A DNA stretch of 12,003 nt from Candidatus Heimdallarchaeota archaeon. Its GTDB lineage: Archaea > Asgardarchaeota > Heimdallarchaeia > Heimdallarchaeales > Kariarchaeaceae. The notes beneath the pieces are model-generated. The model ran no database searches. It worked only from the letters and a program-made list of their open reading frames with translations, and was not told the origin of the DNA. The DNA lies in the NCBI GenBank assembly GCA_021399405.1, contig JAAFKL010000411.1, forward strand, positions 1-12,003, read 5' to 3'. A program made the translations under genes and the position numbers. Below are positions 5,189 through 12,003 of this stretch, in pieces (position 1 is the stretch's first letter; each line of letters begins with the position of its first letter).

Positions 5189-7387
5189 ATGATAATGAGC
5201 AAAGTAGTTAATAAAAATGACAATACAATAATTGAAGCCGATACTGACTGGATAAGAATTCGTCGTCTCATAATTTCAACATTATTTTTCGCTCTCCCAG
5301 CCGTATTGATAATATTTGATACCAAATTTGACAAAGACTGGGGTGGTTTGTGGATCGATAAAGATCTCGGTGTGTTACCAGATTTATCTTGGTGGGTACA
5401 TGGATTATATTTTGGATATTTATTCGTCCTCATTATCGCATTGAAAAATGAAAATGATCGAACATTTAATTTAGAAAAAATCCCTGCGCTAAAAAATAAG
5501 GTGGATGAAGTAAAATTAGTTATCAGCCTCGTTGCCATGCTTACCATAACGTTACTAATTTTTCTATATTTAGATCGAGATGTAAACGCAACTGAGACCA
5601 TTACCTCGACAGGAGTGCGTGTAGTAATAGTTGAGAGAATTGAATCCGGCTTTATCAATTTTAGAGTTTTATTAGTCTCCTTAGTATTTATTGCATCTAT
5701 TTTAATAAAATTATTCGGAAAGGAAATAGGGGATAAGGGATCAAAATACTACAAACCTACCTCAGCTGTTCTCCTAGTAATCTCATTCATTTACCTTTTA
5801 GCTCCCCCATTTTTGATTGTTGGAGGAATGACATTAAATTTTGGTGCAGATCAATTTCTGTTTGATATAGCTCATAGAACCAGCCTAAATTTTAGTCAAT
5901 ATCAACTTTTGTCAATCTTATCTTATATATTCTTTATAGCTGTCTCTAGTAGGGATGTTTCCTCATTTTTTAAGGAGTCAACAGGCAATAAAATATTAGT
6001 TTTTCTTATAATATTTTTTATTTTTGCAATAGATTCGATTGCTATCACTATGAATAGCACAACATCAATTAATTTCTTTTCACAAATTGTATTAATTACT
6101 GTACGAGCAGCTCAATATATTCTAATTTCGGCAGGGTTAACATTGACAACAAGAGTTAGAAAATTTAGTAATTTCGCACAGGCTGAGTTTTTAACAATTG
6201 GATTATATACTGTGGTTGCGTTTAGAACATGGAATATTTTCAAAAATGGTGATTTACCTTTTGTTGGTGATGCATTTGGAAATTATTCTTATATGTATTC
6301 AAATATATTTTTCCAAATACCTGCGATCTTCATTATTACTGGTTTCGTGGGAATATTGGGTGAAATATTCATTTATGCTCCCTTAGATCGGCGGAAAGCT
6401 ACAGCATTAACCTTAATGGTTGGCTCGATAGGACTGAGTCTTATTATTAGACAGACAGTACAAGAGATATTTGGAGGTTCAAATCAAATAGCAACTAATC
6501 CTAAATACCCCGCATTTTTTGATAATATTCATGACACAGTAAAATCTATTAGTATTGGGGCTTCAATACAAATTGTGGAAATTTGCTTTTTAATCGGAAT
6601 TATCATTGGTGCAATAATTCCCTACTATAAATCCCAGCAAATTAAAAAAGATATTCCAATTGGAGTTGTCACTGGCGCAGTCTCCGGATTCATTATTGGG
6701 AATCTCTTAACACTCCCATTTACATCTCACCCCGAACGAGGAATTATTGATGAGGAAAGAGAAAAAATTGCTTTGGGCAAATTCGATTTCTTTTGGATGA
6801 GAGGTGAAGATAGTTTAAGATTATTTAATGTGGGAGAAAAAACCGTTCTGGTTGATAGGGATCAAGCATGGACCGTTTTCCTAATGATCATAATTGTGTT
6901 AATCCTTAGATTCATTTTTACTCGTACCACGTTAGGCATATCTATGAGGGCTACTGCTGATGATGATGAGTTAGCACAAATTACTGGAATTAATACAAGG
7001 CGGGTAGTATACTGGACATGGTTTATTGCTGCGGGTGTCACTGGAGTGGGTGCAGTTTTCCTACTATCAAGCTCAAGTTTTACTCCCGCTACTGCTTTTG
7101 ATCGGTATTTACTGATCATATTTGCAGTAGTAATACTGGGTGGATTTGATTCATTTGAGGGAACATTGGTATCTGCTTTTATTATTGCCTTTGTTCAATC
7201 ATTGACTGTTCTTATAAATTTTGAACTATTCACCTGGGAGAAATCAAGTGATCATATCGATAAATTAGTTTTTTGGAATGCAATAGGTGATTGGTTCTTC
7301 GTTGGACCCTTTGCAATTATGATTGTGGTATTATTAGTGCGACCAAGAGGTATTTTTGGATTAGTAGATCCAAAATCGAAATTATAG
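5189..7387 (+). CDS. livH: LivH-type ABC permease with large N-terminal membrane extension
   Basis: Channel subunit of the LIV importer in the cytoplasmic membrane. At 732 residues it is over twice the usual LivH length (about 300). The recognisable LivH core begins near residue 295 with AAQYILISAGLTLTTRVRKF and FSNFAQAEFLTIG, continues with PLDRRKATALTLMVGSIGLSL (398-418), and resumes with GISMRATADDDELAQITGIN (583-602), the cytoplasmic loop that contacts the ATPase, then FAVVILGGFDSFEGTLVSAF (645-664). Residues 1-290 add about seven hydrophobic helices (near 25-43, 69-85, 109-128, 158-175, 192-213, 237-253, 268-286). Residues 430-560 add two more helices and a charged loop. ATG at 5189 follows AGGAG (5180-5184); ATG at 5195 is an equally plausible start. 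No frameshift or fused second gene is visible. Confidence 0.92.
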   Translation: MIMSKVVNKNDNTIIEADTDWIRIRRLIISTLFFALPAVLIIFDTKFDKDWGGLWIDKDLGVLPDLSWWVHGLYFGYLFVLIIALKNENDRTFNLEKIPALKNKVDEVKLVISLVAMLTITLLIFLYLDRDVNATETITSTGVRVVIVERIESGFINFRVLLVSLVFIASILIKLFGKEIGDKGSKYYKPTSAVLLVISFIYLLAPPFLIVGGMTLNFGADQFLFDIAHRTSLNFSQYQLLSILSYIFFIAVSSRDVSSFFKESTGNKILVFLIIFFIFAIDSIAITMNSTTSINFFSQIVLITVRAAQYILISAGLTLTTRVRKFSNFAQAEFLTIGLYTVVAFRTWNIFKNGDLPFVGDAFGNYSYMYSNIFFQIPAIFIITGFVGILGEIFIYAPLDRRKATALTLMVGSIGLSLIIRQTVQEIFGGSNQIATNPKYPAFFDNIHDTVKSISIGASIQIVEICFLIGIIIGAIIPYYKSQQIKKDIPIGVVTGAVSGFIIGNLLTLPFTSHPERGIIDEEREKIALGKFDFFWMRGEDSLRLFNVGEKTVLVDRDQAWTVFLMIIIVLILRFIFTRTTLGISMRATADDDELAQITGINTRRVVYWTWFIAAGVTGVGAVFLLSSSSFTPATAFDRYLLIIFAVVILGGFDSFEGTLVSAFIIAFVQSLTVLINFELFTWEKSSDHIDKLVFWNAIGDWFFVGPFAIMIVVLLVRPRGIFGLVDPKSKL

Positions 7388-7399
7388 GAGAAAAAAAAT

Positions 7400-9175
7400 A
7401 TGTCAGAAAATAAAAATAATGATGATGTAGAAACTGAAACTGAAGTAACCAGTTTCTATCAAAGAGTTAAAAATAAATATAGCGCAAATCAATCATTAAT
7501 ATTGATGCTAGCGTTCGGTATTCCTGTGTTTTCAGCCTTCTTTTACCCATACTTCACTAATCAATTTACTGGAACAGGGTATTATTTACTTAGTTTTACT
7601 CTGGTTTTCCTTTTTGCAGCAATGACCTTATCCTTAAATTTAGAAGTAGGATATCTTGGATTACCAAATTTCGGAAAAGTCGCTTTTATCGCTATTGGTG
7701 GTTATTCATATGCTCTTTCAATGATGGCCTTAACTGCTGAATATAGTGAAGGGGATCCATTTTTCCTTGGTATTAAATATACATTGGGCTTAGGTATTGT
7801 TTATTCAGTAGTTGTAGCCATCATAGTCACTGGTATATTCGGAGTAATATTGACAATTCCCACCTTAAGGCTTAGTGAAACATATCTAGCTATTGTAACA
7901 ATTGTAGCAGGGGAAATGTTACGGTTTATCGCCTTTAATCAAGAAGAATTAGGTGGATTTGAAGGGATAAGGGTAGGTAATCCTGTACATAGTCAGTTTG
8001 ACACCCAACAAATAATGGGAGGCTATTATCTAGGACTTAATACTTTTATTATAATGGTGGGTGTTCTATTACTAGGTCATGGATTGTACTACTATATTTA
8101 TAGGCGTCAAAATGATGATGATATAAACCGAAAAATAGCGCGAGCGACCCATAGAGTTCTTACATTTGCAGCAATCGCAGCAATGGTTGTAATAGGTTTA
8201 GAATATTTTAACGAAATTAATGAAAGACCTACACTTGTTTTGCACCTTTTCTTGATCCTGTTTATTGTCACTCTAATAATTTATCAATCAATTCGTAATT
8301 TCATTGCAACTAAAATACCGCTATTTAATAAATTAAAGCCCCACAGGGGTATTGATTTAATATTTGGTATTAATTATTTATTGGTATTACTTAATTATGT
8401 GAGGGGATTATCGGTTGATCGTGATACTTATCAATTTCGCGTATTTCGTCTCTTTACTGAAATAAGTCCACTTGGTGGTAACTTTAAATTTGAACCCCAT
8501 TTCACAATAATCGATGTTGAGATAATAGTGATAAATTGGTTTTCTATGATGGTTGCATTGTTTACTTTAGTTATAATATACGTAATTATGGAAGAAATTT
8601 ATTACTCGCCTTTTGGGAGGACTTTACGTGCAATTCGTGAAGATGACACCAGTGCAACCTCAGTTGGAAAAAGTATTTTTTCCTACAGATTAAGAGCTTT
8701 GATAATTGCAAGTGCGTTGGCTGGGTTCGCTGGTGCAATGTATGTAGCTATCACTCCCACTCAAGCTAATTCACAATCTTATATTCCACTATTAACTTTT
8801 CAATTATATATTTATTTAATTGTTGGTGGTACAGGAAACAACAAGGGTGCTGTCTTTGGTGCTACTATCATGGTTTTGTTAGAACGAGTAACTAAAGGAA
8901 CATTTGTTTTAGATGCCAAAATATGGGATGATTTTACATATCCTGATGGGTCAAGGGTTGATCCGATAAATGTAGGCCTAATTATGGCAGGTGTAATTCT
9001 TGTATTATTCCTAATATACGCCCCAGATGGAATAATTCCAGAAGTAAAATACAATAATCCAAGGTATTACGATATGCTTGCATATACAGAAAAGGAACGT
9101 GAAGAAGATGATAAACTACTTGCTGCCCTTATTAAATTAAGCGGAACTGAGCTGGAAACGGAGGAATGGATATAA
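7400..9175 (+). CDS. livM: LivM-type ABC permease with internal insertion
   Basis: Second channel subunit, partner of LivH, 591 residues against roughly 300-430 for familiar LivM proteins. The first half of the core has AAMTLSLNLEVGYLGLPNFG (73-92), KVAFIAIGGYSYAL (93-106) and LRLSETYLAIVTIVAGEMLR (156-175). The second half has SPFGRTLRAIREDD (403-416), the ATPase-coupling loop, ALAGFAGAMYVAITPTQ (439-455), LIVGGTGNNKGAVFGA (473-488) and a C-terminal APDG (541-544). Between them, about residues 230-380 hold an extra segment with helices near 253-270, 277-296 and 318-335. The C-terminal 45 residues form a charged, acidic cytoplasmic tail. SD AGGAG (7386-7390) lies nine bases before ATG, and the gap after livH is 12 bases. 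Confidence 0.93.
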   Translation: MSENKNNDDVETETEVTSFYQRVKNKYSANQSLILMLAFGIPVFSAFFYPYFTNQFTGTGYYLLSFTLVFLFAAMTLSLNLEVGYLGLPNFGKVAFIAIGGYSYALSMMALTAEYSEGDPFFLGIKYTLGLGIVYSVVVAIIVTGIFGVILTIPTLRLSETYLAIVTIVAGEMLRFIAFNQEELGGFEGIRVGNPVHSQFDTQQIMGGYYLGLNTFIIMVGVLLLGHGLYYYIYRRQNDDDINRKIARATHRVLTFAAIAAMVVIGLEYFNEINERPTLVLHLFLILFIVTLIIYQSIRNFIATKIPLFNKLKPHRGIDLIFGINYLLVLLNYVRGLSVDRDTYQFRVFRLFTEISPLGGNFKFEPHFTIIDVEIIVINWFSMMVALFTLVIIYVIMEEIYYSPFGRTLRAIREDDTSATSVGKSIFSYRLRALIIASALAGFAGAMYVAITPTQANSQSYIPLLTFQLYIYLIVGGTGNNKGAVFGATIMVLLERVTKGTFVLDAKIWDDFTYPDGSRVDPINVGLIMAGVILVLFLIYAPDGIIPEVKYNNPRYYDMLAYTEKEREEDDKLLAALIKLSGTELETEEWI

Positions 9176-9967
9176 ATGACTGAATCAAAATACGTACTAT
9201 CAGCGGAACGAGTGCATAAATATTTTGGTGGTGTGAAAGCACTTGAAGGAGCCACCGTCGCCGTAGAAAGAGGGAAATTAACCTCCTTAATAGGTCCCAA
9301 TGGATCTGGGAAATCAACTTTTTTCAATGTAATCACTGGATTTCTGGAATTTGAGAAAGGAGATGCGTCGGTCAAATTCAAAACTACAGACATCGCTAAT
9401 ATGGAGCCATCTATTATCGCAAGGCAGGGGATGGTTCGTACTTTCCAACATACAAGGAATTTTCCAAAGATGACAGTTCTCGAAAATATGTTAGTTTCAC
9501 CACAAAAACAAGCAGGTGAAAGCATAATTTGGGCATTTTTGGGGAAGCGACTTTGGATAAAACAGGAAAGGTACAATGTTAAAAAAGCAATGGTAATTTT
9601 GAATTTCCTAGAAATTGGTCATGTGATAGATCATTTGGCAGAAGAACTTTCAGGTGGACAACAAAAACTGTTAGCAATTGGAAGATTGTTGATGACCCAG
9701 CCCTCCCTTTTGTTACTTGATGAACCTGTAGCCGGTGTAAACCCGACTTTAGCCAATAAAATATTTGATCGTATCATCGAACTAAAGGATAAGAAAGGAA
9801 TTGAGGTCTTCCTCATTGAACATAACATGGATGTAATAATGGCATTCTCTGATGAAATATATGTTTTAGCCGAAGGTAAAGTAATTGCTCAAGGTACTCC
9901 AGAAGAAGTCCAAAAGAATCGTCAAGTGTTAGCTGCCTATCTCGGTGAAAGTCCAGATGAAGCTTAG
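9176..9967 (+). CDS. livG: LIV-type ABC transporter ATPase LivG
   Basis: Second ATPase of the importer, 263 residues, normal for LivG. Walker A GPNGSGKS (40-47), the LivG hallmark GMVRTFQHTRNFPKMTVLENM (about 85-105, Q-loop Gln91), signature LSGGQ (158-162), Walker B LLLLDEP (178-184, Glu183), then VAGVNP, and a true switch histidine in LIEHNMDV (213-220, His216). Its ATG follows the livM stop directly (TAAATG). The SD-like GGAGG (9160-9164) lies inside the livM 3' end, so translation of the two is probably coupled. It closes the operon. An 80-base gap follows before the next, differently functioning gene. Confidence 0.95.
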   Translation: MTESKYVLSAERVHKYFGGVKALEGATVAVERGKLTSLIGPNGSGKSTFFNVITGFLEFEKGDASVKFKTTDIANMEPSIIARQGMVRTFQHTRNFPKMTVLENMLVSPQKQAGESIIWAFLGKRLWIKQERYNVKKAMVILNFLEIGHVIDHLAEELSGGQQKLLAIGRLLMTQPSLLLLDEPVAGVNPTLANKIFDRIIELKDKKGIEVFLIEHNMDVIMAFSDEIYVLAEGKVIAQGTPEEVQKNRQVLAAYLGESPDEA

Positions 9968-10011
9968 ATAAACCTACGTTTACCTATATTTGCGCACATT
10001 ATTCAAACCAG

Positions 10012-10020
10012 AATAAAATT
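10012..10020 (+). promoter_or_regulatory. Possible TATA box for the pyrophosphohydrolase gene
   Basis: AATAAAATT, centred about 32 bases before the ATG at 10048. It would place initiation within a few bases of the ATG and give a leaderless or near-leaderless mRNA. No convincing SD sequence precedes this start (CCGGAA only), which agrees. A second AT-rich candidate is CTATATTT at 9984-9991. Confidence 0.3.
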
Positions 10021-10047
10021 CTTCTCACTTTATTTCAATAACCGGAA

Positions 10048-10452
10048 ATGAGATTTATTAGTTTAAATAATAAGTATAAATTATTGCCTGAAGACATTTT
10101 TAATAATCTTAAAACAATAGCAAAGGAATTTTCTACCAAACGGAACTGGTTAAAGTACCACAATCCTAAAAGTCTATCAATGGCGATTACAATTGAATCA
10201 GCTGAGCTGATGGAAATATTTCAATGGTGGACCAATGAAGAAAGTACGACACGATCAATGGATCCTAATATCAAAATTGATATCGAGGGAGAAGTTGCAG
10301 ATATAATGATCTATATTCTTCATCTGGCTAACACATTAAATATCAATTTAGAAGATGCTGTGAAGTCCAAATTAGAGTTCAATGAGATGCGATTTACAGA
10401 TGAGGTGGTTTCTTCTTTGGAAACAAATAATTTTATTAGGAAGAATAAATAA
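10048..10452 (+). CDS. MazG/dCTPase-like nucleotide pyrophosphohydrolase
   Basis: All-alpha NTP pyrophosphohydrolase of the MazG / RS21-C6 (dCTPP1) group, 134 residues. Members hydrolyse (d)NTPs to monophosphate and pyrophosphate with Mg2+ as house-cleaning enzymes. The metal-binding pattern is present as ExxE (Glu50, Glu53 in ITIESAELMEIFQWW) and ExxD (Glu82, Asp85 in EGEVADIMIYILHLA). FSTKRNWLKYHNPKSLSMAI (28-47) and the C-terminal KLEFNEMRF (108-116) match the RDW..FHTP and KL..N..R segments of the dCTPase branch. Which nucleotide it prefers is not decided by sequence. It follows the liv operon by 80 bases but has no functional link to it and probably its own promoter. Confidence 0.88.
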   Translation: MRFISLNNKYKLLPEDIFNNLKTIAKEFSTKRNWLKYHNPKSLSMAITIESAELMEIFQWWTNEESTTRSMDPNIKIDIEGEVADIMIYILHLANTLNINLEDAVKSKLEFNEMRFTDEVVSSLETNNFIRKNK

Positions 10453-10457
10453 TTTTC

Positions 10458-10479
10458 AATTTTTTCCTAATTTTTTCCT
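10458..10479 (+). terminator. Tandem T-rich terminator in a convergent junction
   Basis: Two exact back-to-back copies of AATTTTTTCCT (10458-10468 and 10469-10479) begin 6 bases after the pyrophosphohydrolase stop. Archaeal RNA polymerase stops at such oligo-T runs. The second copy lies inside the 3' end of the converging minus-strand gene, which has its stop codon at 10467-10469. Confidence 0.5.
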
Positions 10480-10955
10480 CGATCAATCAATCCAAATATT
10501 AGTGAAGCAATAAATCCTACAGGAACTTCGAGATATGTCAACGTTATCCCTAAAGCTTCTTCTGAATCATAGAAAAATGTATCATTATCACTCAATTCTA
10601 AAAATCTGAGTGCAAATAATGCTATACCACAAATAAGCAATATGTATGCTGATTTTTTACTATCTGAATCTAAAACTGCAAATGCGAGTCCAACAAACAA
10701 TAATGCTAGTATTATAATGCCTACTGGTCTATAGTCTTTTCCAAAATAAGCTTCATATACGCTTCCTTCTTCGATCCAGTCGGTCTCAAAAGTGTCAGTC
10801 TCTGTATCAATACCGTCTCCATTTGTATTTATCCAAAAATAACCTTGTAATGAATTAACTGTCGTGTCCCCGAAGGTTGATTCCAATGTTATTCTTGTAT
10901 AAGTGAAAGGTAAGAATAACAATATGAGTATACCGATTAATGCGAATAATCTCAT
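10467..10955 (-). CDS. Four-helix membrane protein of unknown family, paralogue A
   Basis: I do not recognise the family. The 162-residue protein has helix 1 at about 3-19 (or an uncleaved signal), an outward loop of about 55 residues, then helices near 77-95, 102-118 and 142-157, with a short basic tail. It is a clear paralogue of the next upstream gene. Both begin MRLF.LIGI, carry a loop motif F.TDWI(D/E)(D/E)..VY(D/E)AYFG (here residues 56-72), share LRFL.LSD.D..FY (116-129) and end with PVGF. The loop holds an acidic, Thr-rich stretch (DTETDTFETD). A TATA box about 21 bases upstream and the lack of an SD suggest a leaderless mRNA. It ends with TAG, 14 bases from the converging pyrophosphohydrolase gene. 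Confidence 0.8.
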   Translation of the reverse strand: MRLFALIGILILLFLPFTYTRITLESTFGDTTVNSLQGYFWINTNGDGIDTETDTFETDWIEEGSVYEAYFGKDYRPVGIIILALLFVGLAFAVLDSDSKKSAYILLICGIALFALRFLELSDNDTFFYDSEEALGITLTYLEVPVGFIASLIFGLIDRGKN

Positions 10956-10971
10956 TTATTGATTAAAACTG

Positions 10972-10980
10972 TATATATAA
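10972..10980 (-). promoter_or_regulatory. TATA box of paralogue A
   Basis: On the minus strand TTATATATA, centred about 21 bases before the ATG at 10955. This is the clearest TATA box in the window. Its spacing puts transcription initiation at or next to the start codon, as in leaderless archaeal mRNAs, and shows paralogue A need not depend on the upstream paralogue's promoter. Confidence 0.5.
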
Positions 10981-11111
10981 AAAAGGAATCTCCTGAAAGT
11001 TTGTATCAATTTTATATTTTTTTGATATTTGCAAATCTAACCTCATATTCAATTAAAATTGACAAATAAGATATAACTCTCTTCCTTCTCACAGATTAAT
11101 AATTCAATAAT

Positions 11112-11621
11112 TTACTCTTTAGAGCCTTGTCTAAAATCAAGTAATACAAAAATCATAGCAATTACAAATCCAACAGGAAATTCTATCGAAGTAGAAGTTG
11201 TACCTAATAAATTGGTTTTTTCATAAAATGAAGAATCTAAATCGCTCAAATAGAGAAATCTAAGTATCAATAATAATATTCCAGAGACCATTAAAATGTA
11301 GGTAGAATTGTTAGTTGTAGTTTCTGTAGCGGCTACTCCCAAACCAACTATTAACAAAATTAAAATGAGTAATCCAAAAACAAACAAATTTCCGAAGTAT
11401 GCATCATAAACTCCGTCCTCATCTATCCAATCCGTCTGAAAAGATTCAGAATCTTCAAAATCAAATCCCAATGTAGGTGCTTCAAATGTCGATCTGAAAT
11501 TTAGCAATCCAAGATAATTAACACTGGTAGAATCTCCAGCTACACTCTCTGTCGTTGTTCTAACAATGCTAAAAGGCAAAATTAGAAGCAATATAATACC
11601 AATTAGAGTAAATAATCTCAT
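11112..11621 (-). CDS. Four-helix membrane protein of unknown family, paralogue B
   Basis: The family is not recognised. 169 residues with the same build as its neighbour: helix 1 at about 3-19, an acidic outward loop of about 58 residues, helices near 80-98, 106-122 and 147-162, and a short charged tail. Shared blocks are FQTDWIDEDGVYDAYFG (61-77), LRFLYLSDLDSSFYE (120-134) and PVGFV (149-153). The loop between helices 3 and 4 and most of the outward loop differ between the copies, so the duplication is not recent. The 155-base gap to paralogue A contains no gene that I can see. No SD precedes the ATG. An AT-rich stretch near 11635-11646 could be its TATA box. The role is unknown; the topology suggests a small integral membrane protein with one exposed outer domain. 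Confidence 0.8.
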   Translation of the reverse strand: MRLFTLIGIILLLILPFSIVRTTTESVAGDSTSVNYLGLLNFRSTFEAPTLGFDFEDSESFQTDWIDEDGVYDAYFGNLFVFGLLILILLIVGLGVAATETTTNNSTYILMVSGILLLILRFLYLSDLDSSFYEKTNLLGTTSTSIEFPVGFVIAMIFVLLDFRQGSKE

Positions 11622-11780
11622 GAATTTTCCATGTAATTATTATTACAAAAAATTTGACTACTCCTTTGAATTAAACCCTCAATAAATATTATTTATTTGC
11701 ATTAACATCCATCAGACCAAAGGATTCTCAAAATATCACCTCATAATAAAATCAAACTATTCAGAATATGGTAACTTTCT

Positions 11781-12003
11781 TTAAGATTTCTTCATCCTAT
11801 TATGTATGATCTGAAAAGTTAACTTTCTTGTATGTTCAGCTAATAATATACAAACGTCACCGTATCCTCCAGCTGCTACACTGGAATAGTATACTACATG
11901 TCTCCGTATGGAGAGAGACACTTCCTTCCACTTGGTTTATTCGAGTTAGCAGACCCGACCAAGATGGGATTTTCATACTTTTTAACCATCGCAAGATCAT
12001 TCG
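11781..12003 (-). pseudogene. Broken coding remnant running off the right edge, family not recognised
   Basis: On the minus strand the frame entering at 12001 reads a natural-looking protein (AMVKKYENPILVGSANSNKP, then SGRKCLSPYGDM) until an in-frame TAG at 11896-11894, then YTIPV and a second TAG. A one-base shift near 11879 restores a good frame, VAAGGYGDVCILLAEHTRKL and on to a TAA at 11783-11781. G/C content here is higher than in the adjoining spacer, as in a coding region. One nonsense change plus one frameshift indicates a decayed gene, unless the assembly is in error. I cannot name the product. The stretch 11622-11780 between it and paralogue B shows only AT-rich spacer, including the palindrome AATAAATA-T-TATTTATT (11681-11697). 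Confidence 0.5.

Noticed and set aside
11894..11896. In-frame TAG read as pyrrolysine
   Set aside because: TAG ends several intact genes here (tnpB, livF, livG, paralogue A), and the remnant also needs a frameshift, so decay is the simpler reading.
11940..11950. SRP RNA-like GGAAGGAAG on the minus strand near the right end
   Set aside because: The paired bases that should flank the GGAA loop are missing, no other SRP landmark is present, and the region reads as protein.
1..12003. CRISPR array, tRNA or rRNA genes
   Set aside because: No regularly spaced repeats, no tRNA cloverleaf with the conserved T-arm, and no rRNA landmark were found on either strand.

Overview
The window is AT-rich and looks archaeal. 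Several genes have TATA-like boxes 20 to 30 bases before an ATG, some have Shine-Dalgarno (SD) sites, and TTG starts occur. The one clearly secreted protein ends in a Thr-rich stalk plus a PGF-type C-terminal membrane signal. An Asgard (Heimdall-like) archaeon is my best guess from overall flavour, but no taxonomic marker gene is present, so treat that as inference.

Layout: (1) Positions 3-950 hold the C-terminal part of a TnpB RNA-guided nuclease of the IS200/IS605 group. It continues off the left edge, and its 3' end folds into a probable omega RNA. (2) 1083-2279, minus strand: an MFS transporter. (3) 2489-3988, minus strand: a surface-anchored amino-acid substrate-binding protein with a structured mRNA leader. 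(4) 3989-4452: a 464-base divergent control region with nested inverted repeats. (5) 4453-9967, plus strand: a compact four-gene operon in the order livF, livH, livM, livG, encoding the ATPases and permeases of a LIV-type ABC importer. (6) 10048-10452: a MazG/dCTPase-like pyrophosphohydrolase. (7) 10467-11621, minus strand: two tandem paralogous small membrane proteins of unknown family. (8) 11781-12003, minus strand: a broken coding remnant running off the right edge.

The central unit is the LIV importer. The divergently transcribed binding protein would capture an amino acid at the cell surface, LivH/LivM would form the channel, and LivF/LivG would power it. Both permeases are much longer than the usual family members (732 and 591 residues) because of extra membrane segments at the LivH N terminus and inside both cores. 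The binding protein carries the amino-acid pocket signature shared with metabotropic glutamate receptors. Other points worth a second look are the TnpB with a relocated catalytic glutamate and its omega RNA, the structured leader of the binding-protein gene, and the tandem four-helix membrane proteins.
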